DNA from: Epiperipatus broadwayi
Lineage: Eukaryota; Onychophora; Udeonychophora; Euonychophora; Peripatidae
Length of the DNA stretch: 64,000 nucleotides
Assembly (NCBI GenBank): GCA_028023455.1
Contig: JAQFVV010000022.1
Coordinates: 10,497,100-10,561,099, forward strand
Direction: 5' to 3'
Below, in pieces: positions 24,777 through 35,040 of this stretch. The position numbers and the translations under genes are program-made. Each line of letters begins with the position of its first letter. Position 1 is the first letter of the stretch. The notes below the pieces were generated by a model. It was given only the letters and a program-made list of their open reading frames with translations, made no database searches and was not told where the DNA came from.

Positions 24777-26121
24777 TGCACCTGTTTCTCATTTTATGTG
24801 GTAGATAGGTTCCTCAGAAATGCGCACAAAAGAAATCGCACAAAAATAGACTTAATTTACCTGAAAAAATGGGGAAAACGTACTGTAATTTTCAAAAATC
24901 GCATAAAAGCAAAGCAACAACCTAAAATTACTTTAAAATTCGCATAAAAAAAAAATGAGGAAATAAAATATGAATGTCAAATTTGAAAAAAATTGATACA
25001 AGACAAACTTTTTTTATTTTTTTTATTAACTACAGTATTTAATTTTATTCAAAACAATATATATATATTTTCATGTGTTATAGCATTGGCCGGGTAGCAG
25101 GAAACAATATATTTTTATGCGTAATTTACAGTATTTTACATTTTTTCATACATGTACAGTATTTTATTCATTATCGCTATTTGACAATATGCAAGTTCGG
25201 TTGTGAATTAGTAAGACATCAGATTCGTCACAAAAGGAAATACAACCAGCACCAACTTCATGTTTTTAATTGCTCTTATAGTACACTCACCCAAACTAAA
25301 ATGTTTTCCGATCACTGTTGATCCTTCCCATTTCAATAAATGATCTAAAATTGAAATTTTGGTTTCCAAAGAAATTCATTTTCTTGGGTGTTTTTTAAAA
25401 TAAAAATAACTTTTTGAACTTATGATAATAAAAAGACACATACTCACCACTATTAGGCAAAATTTAATTAAAATTAACAATTAAAAATTAAATTCTTATT
25501 TTTGTCTTTAATTTTTTAATTTTCAATTCCATTTAAAAAAATCAAATTTTATTGTTTCACATCACGTTACATAATTTTTAAATTGTTAATTATAATTAAA
25601 AATCAGATTTTAATTTTTAATTGTCAAATTTAATTGTGCCCACTGCTATTACTCACCTTTTAAAAATAAACTTGTGGACACTAAATGGTTAATTGATTAC
25701 ATACTCTTTTTTTTAAAAAGCAAAAATAGAATGTGATTTAAAATGCAAAAACAACAACATGCATAGTATAGGCATCTATAATGTTTGAACAGATTTACAT
25801 TATAATCTTGTAAAATTTAATCTGTGTGTATATAAAAGGGGAAATCCTGATTTTAAGTGAATTATGAACTTCTTTATTGCATAAAATCTATTACAGTACT
25901 ATTATAAAGTGCTGAAAATATTGAAATTATTAGATGGAAGTTGAACTCCAATAATGCGCTATTACTTTAAATATGATGTGTGAGTGCACGAAATTTATAA
26001 TATTTAAAGTAATAGCGCATTATTGGAGTTTGACTTCTGATCTAATAATTAAGAAGAAACATGAATCGCATAACTTCAAAATCGCATTAAAAAAATTCGC
26101 ATAAAATGAGACCTGGGTGTA
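24777..26121. mobile_element. Tigger/pogo-like non-autonomous DNA element, copy 1
   Basis: The left end begins CACCTG.TTCTCATTTTATG and the right end, inverted, reads CACCCAGGTCTCATTTTATG, so there are terminal inverted repeats of about 25 bp; TA flanks both sides. The subterminal TCCTCAGAAA..CGCACAAA context resembles Tigger (pogo) elements. The interior has a large AT-rich inverted region (about 25,440-25,650) and a strong hairpin at 25,937-26,037. No transposase is readable: the 82-codon plus ORF at 25,073-25,321 has no motif. A second copy in the same orientation is at 50,063-51,182. Confidence 0.75.
25937..26037. repeat. Conserved hairpin inside the Tigger-like element, copy 1
   Basis: Arms of 38 bp (25,937-25,974 and 26,000-26,037) pair with about two mismatches around a 25-bp loop. 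The core is AATGCGCTATTACTTTAAAT and its complement. The same hairpin is kept in the copy at 50 kb. Confidence 0.85.
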
Positions 26122-26124
26122 TAA

Positions 26125-26900
26125 AGCAGAGAGCAAATGTGTAAAACCGATTAAATGAAATAATAAAAAAAAATTGCTTAATACAATGGAGATCAAAAGA
26201 AAATTGTGATAAAAGAAAAAACAGCTGTGTAAATTAAAATATGTTGGAAATAGACTGATCTTTATCATAGGAAATTTATGGCAGAAACAGGAAATGATAG
26301 GAAAAAAAAAGATTACAATCAGTAATAAAATCCCCATTCCCAGATATGAAAATATGGGTATGTATAAGTAGTGAGTGCAGAAAAGAATGAGGGTTTTTTC
26401 CCCCCTGTGATGTTCCTGGTGTTATAGTTCTGGCATAATGTATTTGACTGGAGCAAAAAAGATCCAGGGGAAAAGCAGTCTGGAAAGTGGTGAACATTTT
26501 CTGCAATGAGAGATTTGATTTCAGAAACCGAGCCTCTGTAGATGCCAACAGCATGCTAGGGCAACAAACAGATTGCACAGATCTTATTTTATATGCCTGA
26601 CAGACTTTATAGGATTGATCAGAAAGAGAATTATGAATAACAATCAACTTGTGGGTATTGTAAAGTAGATTTAAGAAAAGTATTGACTGTTAGAATATAA
26701 TTAACAATGAACTTTAGTGAGAATTGAAAATATTAATCAGCAGTAGAGAAGATTTTATTGGTCTTGTTTGTAGATACTTAAAATGTTAACTGTTCTTTAT
26801 ATATATTGCTTATGTTGTTTAAAGATTAATAAATGCTAATTAATTATTATTATCATTAATTTCTCTTGACCTATTTTTTCTTTCATTTAACTTGTTGGTA
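26125..26900. other. Stretch with no recognised feature
   Basis: Lies between the Tigger-like element and the LTR element complex. The minus-strand ORFs here (105 and 123 codons) show no motif. It may include the 5' LTR or leader of the gypsy element to its right, but no LTR match to 29.3 or 34.0 kb was found. Confidence 0.4.
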
Positions 26901-27289
26901 TTCATGTAAATTTGTTTTAGAATACACAACAACTTGGGGCAGTCACTTAATTGAACCTGGTATAGTGATTAAACTTGGCCATCAGTTTGAATCTAGACAA
27001 ACCATAGTGAAACTTAGCACAATCAGTCATTGTTTTTGAACCTAGAAAAAGTTAGAGAAATAAAGAACCAGTAATAGTTAAAATGTTATCAGTGACATCT
27101 GAATTTGATGTTTGTAATGCTGGGGAATAGTCATTATATGCAACGTAGTTAGATAATTTTTTTCTGCTCAATGAGATAGAGGACAATAAAAGAAAAGTAA
27201 TGGTACTGTTATGTTCATTGGGAAGAAGAGTCATTAGATATAATAAACAAGTATTATGAGATAACCCATAGCTGAGACAGTATTATACG

Positions 27290-27860
27290 AAGAAATAGTT
27301 AAAAATCTAAATGTTCATTTTAGTCCTAGACCAGCAAGACCTATAGCCAGATTGTCTTTAAAAAATAGAAGACAATGGAAGGATGAAATGGTAAAACAGT
27401 ATTGCATTGCTTTAAAAGAATTAGCAAAAGATTGTGGATATGGAGATTATGTAGAGGAGTTATTATTAGACTAGTTATATTTGGGGTCTGACAGATGTAA
27501 TAGACTCAGATAAAACTTGCTCACAGAGACAGATTTGCATTTTGAGTCAGCTATAAGGAAGGGAATGACTCATGAACAAATAATAGAGTAGGTGACACTT
27601 TCTAGATACAGAAATGAGAATAAAATGACAGTTTGCAAAACTGATCAAGAGTCATGGAGTAAAAACAATATTTGAAACAGTGCAAAACAAGAGAATTAGT
27701 TATTTTTGCTGCAGCAAAGCTGGATACATGAGAAGAGATTACAAATTTTGAAATGAAATGGGCCATAACTGTAAACAGAGAGGGAATTTGGCAAGTTGAC
27801 AAAAAATCTTATCAGGAGAGGGAGCTAAACTTAAAAACTAAGTGAGTCATAACAGATAAC
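27290..27860 (+). pseudogene. Ty3/gypsy gag remnant with zinc-knuckle region
   Basis: On the plus strand, around 27,330-27,620, the translation reads RPIA..., then W.DETV.QYCIALKELAKDCGYG and a later LLTE.DLHFESAIRKGM segment, the capsid-like order typical of invertebrate gypsy gag proteins. Around 27,702-27,780 comes a decayed CCHC zinc-knuckle pair: FCCSKAGYMRRDY has Cys and His positions replaced by Tyr, and a MGHNCKQRG segment follows. Stops and frameshifts occur throughout. The normal role would be packaging of the retrotransposon RNA. It continues directly into the protease and RT remnants. Confidence 0.7.
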
Positions 27861-27924
27861 ATTTATAGTATCAATAACATAAGAGTGATTGGACAAAACA
27901 AGTTTATGTTATAGCTAGAGATCT

Positions 27925-28155
27925 GTAATAAAAAAATTAGAAATGGAAATTGGTAACGGGTCTGGAATATCATTAATCACTGAGAAGCTATGGAAACAGT
28001 TTAGGGGAGCAAGTACAGACAGAGCAATTCAAAAGACACCTATCAAGGCTGTAGATGTAAGTGGCAATGAATTAGGAATGATAGGTTACACAATGGTGCC
28101 TATTAAATATATGAATAAGAGAGTAAAATTGCCAATATATATATCAGTCTGTTAA
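27925..28155 (+). pseudogene. Ty3/gypsy aspartic protease remnant
   Basis: The plus-strand frame reads EIGNGSGISLITEKLWKQF where an active retroviral-type protease has DTGS, so the catalytic Asp is lost (D to G, T to N). A flap-like IGY segment and a LPIYISV end follow, as expected in gypsy proteases. The frame is open for 70 codons. It sits between gag and RT in the normal pol order. Confidence 0.7.
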
Positions 28156-28339
28156 TAAGGCATGAATGGTTTAAAGAAATAGGAATTATTATTAGATGAA
28201 CAATTTGTCAGTGGGACGAGAGATAGGGCAAAAATTCCCCGAATTATTTGTAAATGGATTATGACTAATAGTATCGAACCCAGTTCATATTGATTTAGTG
28301 GAAAAAATAAATCTGATTATTTGATTATCTGTTGGCTCA

Positions 28340-29260
28340 GAGATAAAACGTGGAGGAAAAGATTAGATCACTAATTAATAAAAGCATATTAACCCAGGTG
28401 GAGTCAGTGGATTGGCCAATGTCATTAGTAGTAATTATAAAGCCAAATGGGCAAATTAATATTTGTGGAGACTATAGGGTCATGGCAGACAAATATTTGA
28501 ATAAAGGAGCATATCCGGTTCCAAATGTAAGGAAAGTTCTGGTCAGGTTAGCAGATGCAAAGTTTTTTGTGAAGTTAGATCTGAATTGGGCATATCATTA
28601 GATCAAGATGTCTGAAAAAACAGTTCAAATTTTAACTTTAGCAATGCCTTTCTGGTTGTTCAAGTGTAATAGACTTCTGATTGGAATCTTCATGGCTTCC
28701 TAAATGGATTAACAAGGGTCATACCATATTATGATGATATACTAATTATAGAAGCATCAGTAAAAAACTTAAGAGACAGGGTTTTGAGTGTTTGCAAAAG
28801 ACTAATTAGGGCAGGTGTTAAGTTGAATGAAGAAAAATGTGTGTGACAAACTCAAGAAGTAGTTTTTGGGGGCCACATTATTTCAGACAAAGGGAAGAAA
28901 CCTTGTCCTGAAAAAGTCAAAGCAGTAAAGAATACAGTTATACCCCAAAATATAAAACAATCGCAAGCATTTCTTAGATTTAATAAACTTTTTTGAATCT
29001 TTTCTAAAGAACCAAGCAATGATAGTTAAGCCGTTATACGAGTTGCTGGGAAAAAATCAAAAAATTGCAATGACCACAGATGCAAGAATTAGCCTTTGAG
29101 AAAACAAAGGCATTGTTAATGTCAATAGGTTATTAGTTCATTTTGATAGTGAGAAAAAACTTCAAAAAACCACTGATGTGTTTGAATATGGGGTAGGTGC
29201 AGTGATCTAGGAATAAAATGTCTTATTGGTATAAAGAAATTGAAATAAGCAAGATCACAC
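28340..29260 (+). pseudogene. Ty3/gypsy reverse transcriptase and start of RNase H
   Basis: The ORF 28,350-28,601 contains EKIRSLINKSILTQVES, a VVIIKPNGQINICGDYR block and KFFVKLDLNWAYH, the hallmark RT blocks of gypsy pol. After a stop it continues in other frames with a FKCNRL segment, an intact YYDD catalytic box at 28,727-28,738, a FGGHIISD-type block near 28,866, a FLRF..FFESFLKNQAMIVKPLYELLGK connection region in two frames (about 28,970-29,055), and an RNase H start with TTD/EYGVGAV (about 29,165-29,205). Later RNase H and integrase are missing because an LTR begins at about 29,276. Several stops make it non-functional. Confidence 0.85.
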
Positions 29261-29275
29261 TGATATATATATATA

Positions 29276-30195
29276 TTCAGGTTATAACTCAACCACAATC
29301 AGTGTAGCATATAATAATTGCATATTACAAATAGTAAATGGAGACTTATTCTCTGAGACATACAAAGGCATCTACAGTATTTACCAACAAGGAATCTCAC
29401 AACAATATTTTATATTATCATGTCCTTTTGATACAGAATACTTAATTCAGTGTGGGAGTACATAATAAACAATTACTTATACATGAATTTCTAAATCATT
29501 CATTGTTTAGTATAATTAAGTTCATTAGTTCTTTACTTTAAGAATTATTGTATTTGAACAAATACAATTGGGAGAAAATATCCATTATTATTCTAAAATG
29601 TAATGTCATCAACTTATGTAAGTATTATTAATTTATTTAAGCTTTTTTAGACTCATTAAACTGATTAAGTCATAATAAGTTGAACATCCATTGTTATTTT
29701 ATCAAAGTATCATTACACACACTCATGATTTTCTCTTAATTGCAGATAGATATTTGTTGTTTCACATTACCATAAGTCCCAACACTCAATATTAGTATAA
29801 TACCAGAAAGTTATTTGTTTACTATTATACTCTTTATATATACTTATTCATAGTCATCTTATCAACTGTAAATATATCATAATCTTATTGCTGTTATATA
29901 TGATTGAGTTAGAGATTAAGTATCCTATTGAGCAAATCTCTTGTAAATAATCATTAAGAAATATAAGTTACTTTATATATATATAAATTCATTGTTTTGC
30001 ACTTCTTTTATATTTTAGAGCCAACACAAATCACTAAATAACTTGTTTCTAATTATAAATGGTATAAGGGTGGAAAATAGGATAAGATTCGTAGGGTAAT
30101 CCCACAATTAGTAGATCTATTAACTTAATTTTAATAGAATCTCTATCTCATGGGCAACCTATCCCATTGGCCCATTTCATACTAGTACAATTTTA
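29276..30195 (+). repeat. LTR, left copy
   Basis: About 0.9 kb that recurs in the same orientation at 34,044-35,040 with frequent substitutions and small indels. Shared landmarks include AGCATATAATNATTGCATATT, CTCATTAAACTGATTAAGTC and GTAATGTCATCAACTTATG. Its left edge abuts the truncated RNase H. The exact TG...CA ends and target duplication could not be fixed. Orientation is inferred from the gag-like sequence to its right. Confidence 0.75.
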
Positions 30196-30610
30196 TGCCC
30201 CCCAACTTGGCTTAAATTAATGACTACCATCACTTGAGGTAAATGAAACATACTATCCAACCATATATAAAACATTATTAAACAGGTTAATAATCTTCAG
30301 CTAGCAATCCAGGTGAAATATACATTTTTTAAGCTTTCCAGTCAATGTATTCTCTTGTTAGGCCATTTATAGCATAATTTGTTTGGAGATATACACCACC
30401 AATAAACTATTAGTTATTTATATAAACATTTTATTATAACAAGTGAAGAGTGTCTCAAACATGCATTTTGTTAGGTATAAAATACTCTTTATCCACATTG
30501 GTATATTATGCATTCTATGTAACCATGAATATATAAGCTCACTTAGGTAAAAAAAATTGTCAGGTACAATTATGAAAGCCAAGGAGTAGGGCCTGAAACT
30601 ATGATCCCAG
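30196..30610. other. Leader region after the left LTR
   Basis: This is where a primer binding site should lie, but I could not match a tRNA 3' end with confidence. No ORF is seen until the coiled-coil region near 30.6 kb. Confidence 0.35.
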
Positions 30611-30611
30611 A

Positions 30612-31050
30612 TTTCATGAGTATGATCCTAAGTGAGTTCTAGAAGTTGAATAAAAAATTGGAAGGACTAGATAACAGACTTGAAGGACTAGGTAATAAAT
30701 TTGAAGCACAGAAAATAGATTCAAATAAAAGATTTGAAGAGCAGAAAGTAGATTTAGATAAGAGATTTCAAGAACTAAATAATAAAATGGAAGAACAAAA
30801 ACCGAATTAAGTAAAAGTTTTGATAAGAAATTTGAAGAACAAAAGATAAATTTTAGAGGTGTGAACGATGAAATTAACATAAGGTTCAATGCATCTGATG
30901 CCTGGTTCAAAGAATTTAAACTTGATCTTGAAGTTAAATTTAGAGAGTCAGGAAATAAATGTAAGTTCTAAAGAGTTAAGAGAATTATGCACAAGAGTAG
31001 AAAATAACTTAGTCTTGAATCTAAAGTAATTTAAATGTAATTTTGAATTT
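30612..31050 (+). pseudogene. Coiled-coil gag-like remnant of the LTR element
   Basis: On the plus strand the sequence repeats a heptad-like block: LNKKLEGLDNRLEGLG, then NKFEAQK, KRFEEQKVDLDKRFQELN and NKMEEQK. This is a long charged coiled coil as found at the N-terminus of some gypsy-type gag proteins, preceded by a MIPDFMSMI-like start near 30,600. Stops interrupt it after 30,800. The minus-strand 98-codon ORF on the same stretch is a shadow of this repeat. Function is inferred from position right after an LTR; a capsid domain was not recognised. Confidence 0.5.
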
Positions 31051-32450
31051 AAGATGCAGTTGAAGGTTGAGATCATAACAGGATCTAGCAATGAATGCAG
31101 TAATTTTGTAAAAGCTCCACACTATACTGAAATTAATGGCAATATAGGTGATGATGCAAGTTCAAAAGGTATATGATATAAATCTTCGAAAACACCCCAT
31201 ACTAAAAAGATACATCATATTGATTTTAATATCTCAGTGACCATTAAATTCTGGTGTAGTCATTGCCACAAATATAATGTGAAAATACCCATTACAAATA
31301 AATATAGCCAAAGTGACAATAGTCAGAAGAATCTTTGCATTGCGCATCAGCCTAAGTATTCTCTCAGAAATTCTTCTAAACATTTTTATTGCGACTATGA
31401 AGCTGAATTTCACAAGGTATTGCAGAGATATGAAAAACTAGTTCACAATAAAATTTCTGGAAATATGAAGAATATTAAAAAGTTAAACAAGTCATACAAA
31501 ATAGATTGTGATCTTCACTGCCTTGAACATAGTTATAGAAGACATTATCTTCAGGACAATGATTATTTAGTGCTACATGTCAACCTCTGAGAGTTATAAA
31601 CATTAACATAGTAAAGGAAATTACGGGTCTAGTATAAGGCAACATTTTAATTGCCACTCTTGTATATCAGTGTGCCAAGAATAAGCCTAAAATAAAGGTT
31701 AAAAAATCTGTGGAAACGGATTGAAACAGAGGTATGTTATCTAAAGGCTAAAAGGATATCTCATAGATTTGAATGAATATATTGATGAAATTTCACACTC
31801 CTTATATAACCCTAAAGAGTTATTCTACAAATACCCCAGTTGAAAAAAATCAAGAAAGGATACAATATTGAAGCATATGACTAAGTGGCACATGATTTCA
31901 CATAGTCATAGAGGGACAATCCATAATAATATTTCTAAAAAGTCAGTCAACCCATATGATGTAGGTTTTAGCATACAACTATCTTCAGTTATGAAATAAG
32001 TGAGACAAATGATTTAAAAGATTTCATGAACCATCAGGTAATTCATGATATTAAAAAGTTAAGCACCTTAAGCATTCATTTACAAGAGAAAATAATTATT
32101 TGACACAAAATATCAGAGGTTGTTTTAGAAATTATCAGTATTATTATGGTAAGTATGAATACAAGTCAGATAAAAGTAATCACTAACCAAAACTTATGCA
32201 GATTAGCTAATAATAAATATAATTACAAAACAAGTCTCCAAATACAAAAGAAAGAATGGATGTGAAATAAATGGACATAATTGCCTCATTTTGTTTTCTC
32301 TATATCCGTAGTGATCATAAAGCATTATAAGGAAACTTACATTTAGAAGTTGTACAGGGACATATTAGAAGGACTTAATGGATAAACACTGCTCCATAAA
32401 ATAGTCCAAAGATAAGCTATGCATTAGTATATTTTGTTGGATTAAAATTT
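31051..32450 (+). other. Internal LTR-element region with unrecognised open stretch
   Basis: The best open frame, 31,237-31,590 (117 codons, plus), is rich in His, Asn, Tyr and Lys with an HCHKYN segment and two short Cys/His clusters, but it does not form a standard zinc finger and I do not recognise it. Around it are decayed frames of similar composition (for example an NYQYYYGKYEYKSDKSNH-like segment near 32,130). No protease, RT, RNase H or integrase motif was found in any frame. Confidence 0.35.
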
Positions 32451-32454
32451 TCCA

Positions 32455-33400
32455 TTATGTTAGTTGTTAAATGTATTGAGTATATTTTGCTTATACACTT
32501 CTCAGTTACATTGTGCATCGCAAAAGGCATTGAAATTATTAAGAATTCCATTGATATTGAATCATTTTGTTATTGTTGCTATTCCCATTATATTTTTGGT
32601 GTCAAAGGTTGAAATGCTCCAATTATTGTGGAATGGATACGGTAACATCAGTGTAATCAAACAGATGGGAGGACATACCTTCCATGTAGATGAAATCAAC
32701 CATGATCCAAGTATATTTATGTGAAACATATTCTATGGATAATTTAAAACTTGATGGATTAAAAATAGGTCCTTTTGATGGCCAAATAACTTTTATGAAT
32801 AAAACTATGCCAACTTCTCATAGTGAATGGATATTTGATACATAAGAGTATAGTTTACTGTATGTTTGCATTGTGAACTAGCACAGTTGTATGATTGAAT
32901 CTTTTCTTAGAGGAGTCAGTTGATTTATGAACATGGGCTTGTGCTTAAATTTTGAAATAAGTTAGTAGTAAAGCACTGGTCAAAGAATATTTTGGGCTCA
33001 CCATAAAGTAGCTGGTAGAAAAGAATCCCTGTGAAATAATGTGTTGATGCATTTTGACTTTATAGGAGAATATACAGTAGAGATTTCATGCATTCCCTAA
33101 CTGAGGATCCTTAGTTAGCAACCATATTCTGCACAACTTTGTTCACAACATAGTAATGGCACTTCTCAAGAAATTAAATTGTGGTTTGATTGACTGCTGT
33201 TCATTTTGTTTTGACATTGGAAGATGAGTTTAGGTATGGTACATTATGTTTCATTTGTTATGCACATATCTAGTTCACTAGGTTGTTTTATTTTCATTAG
33301 TTCATTTTATTGTTAATAGTGATCAGTGTAAAGATTTTCTTTGTTGTTTGCGTAGTTTTGGGTAGAACCACAAACTTTTATGTATTTAATTCAAAAAAAT
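32455..33400 (+). pseudogene. Possible env-like remnant before the right LTR
   Basis: In the position where errantivirus-like gypsy elements carry a third ORF, one frame starts with a hydrophobic stretch like a signal peptide (near 32,460-32,530). Other frames give short open pieces such as MDNLKLDGLKIGPFDGQ (near 32,730). The 86-codon ORF at 32,464-32,724 is in a different frame. No fusion peptide, cleavage site or membrane anchor was established, and stops are frequent. The env label is inference from position and the signal-like start only; unrelated decayed sequence is quite possible. Confidence 0.25.
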
Positions 33401-34043
33401 AATGAAGTGCCGAAGTTGGAGGATTACCTTCAAAATATGTCAGAACCAAAAACCACTTAGCATTTGATGGGTAAACTTAAAACCTATGTAAAATCTTTAT
33501 TAGCAAGTGCAATGATACATTTCATATTGTGGAAATGATGATGATGATAATATAACTATTAATGAAAAACAACATTAATGATAGGGACATTTAGAATTTA
33601 CTTACTAAATATGAGATATTCACTAGTTAGATTTGAGAAACACCTAATTTAAAAAAAAAACTTTTTTTTTTTTTAGTGAGGGTATTTGCACCTATAAGGT
33701 ACCTATGACCTTTTTTAATCAAAGTATAAATTATAAAAATATTTGTATTCACCTAAAATAACTCGTTACTTTATCCAGTAGTTGATAACCTCCATCAACA
33801 CATATATGCAAGATTCGTTAATTCATTATTATATTAATGGAAAATATATTTGAGCTCCAGTAAATATAAGCAAATATTTTATGTCAAATGTTAATTTTTA
33901 ACATTAATAAGAAACTTTGACAGCTGTGTTAATATATTCATAGAGAAATGCTGACTTTAATTTTATCCAACACTGTTGTAATATTGATACATCATTCTAG
34001 ATCACTTCATACTAGACTGCCGGGTCTTACAGATAACTCCTTA

Positions 34044-35040
34044 TCAGATTATAACTCGACCGCATTCACCAGCATATAATGATTGCATATTACAAATAGT
34101 AAATGGAGGCTTATACTCCAGGCCATAGAACAGGATCTACAGTATTTACCAATAAGGGATCTCATAACAATATTTTAGATTATCATGTCCTACTGATGCA
34201 GAACACGTGATTCAGTATGGAAATATATACTAAACAATTACGTATTAAGCAATTTATATAGAACATGAATTTCTAAGTCACTTTTAGAAAATCATTCATA
34301 GTATAATTATATTTGTTAGTTGTTTAATTTAAGAATAATTGTATTTGACCACATACGATTAAGAGAAAATGTCTATCATTATTCTAAGATTAAGAGAAAA
34401 TGTCTATCATTGTTCTAAATTGTAATGTCATCAACTTATGCAAGTATTAATAATTTACTTAGATTTTCTTAGACTCATTAAACTGATTAAGTCATAATAA
34501 GTTGAACATCCATTGTTATTCTATCAGAGTATCATTACACACATTCACTTATGCATTTTGTCTTAGTTACAGATAGATGATTACTGTTTCATATCACCAA
34601 AAGTTCCAACACTCAATATTAGTATAATACCAGTAAGTTATTTGGTTACTATTATACTCTTTTTATATACATATTCATAGTCATCTATCAACTGTAAATA
34701 TATAATCATACTGCTATTATATATGATTGAGTCAGAGATTAAGTATACAATCAAGTGAATCTCTTGTAAAAAAATATTTAAGAAATATAAGTTACTGAAT
34801 ATATATATGAGTTCATTGCCTTGCACTTGTTATATATTTTAGAGTCAACACACATCACTAAGTAACTTGTTTTTAATTAGATATTGATGTAAGTGTGGAA
34901 AATAGAATAAGATTCATAAAGTCTTTTATTTTACTTAGGTTAATCCTACATTTAGTGGATCTATTAACTTAATTTTTATAGAATCTATATCTCACATGCA
35001 ATACATCCTTTTGGCTGCACTTCATCATGGTACAATACAT
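34044..35040 (+). repeat. LTR, right copy
   Basis: Matches 29,276-30,195 in the same orientation. It differs by substitutions, indels and an internal duplication of about 35-40 bp in which the string GATTAAGAGAAAATGTCTAT is repeated (about 34,356-34,420). The visible divergence from the left copy indicates an old insertion. The flanking target duplication was not identified. Confidence 0.75.

Noticed and set aside
27602-27802. Minus-strand 66-codon ORF
   Set aside because: It is the complement of the gypsy gag zinc-knuckle region, which is the better explanation for this stretch.
30614-30910. Minus-strand 98-codon Leu-rich ORF as a membrane protein
   Set aside because: It is the antisense shadow of the repeated coiled-coil gag-like sequence on the plus strand.
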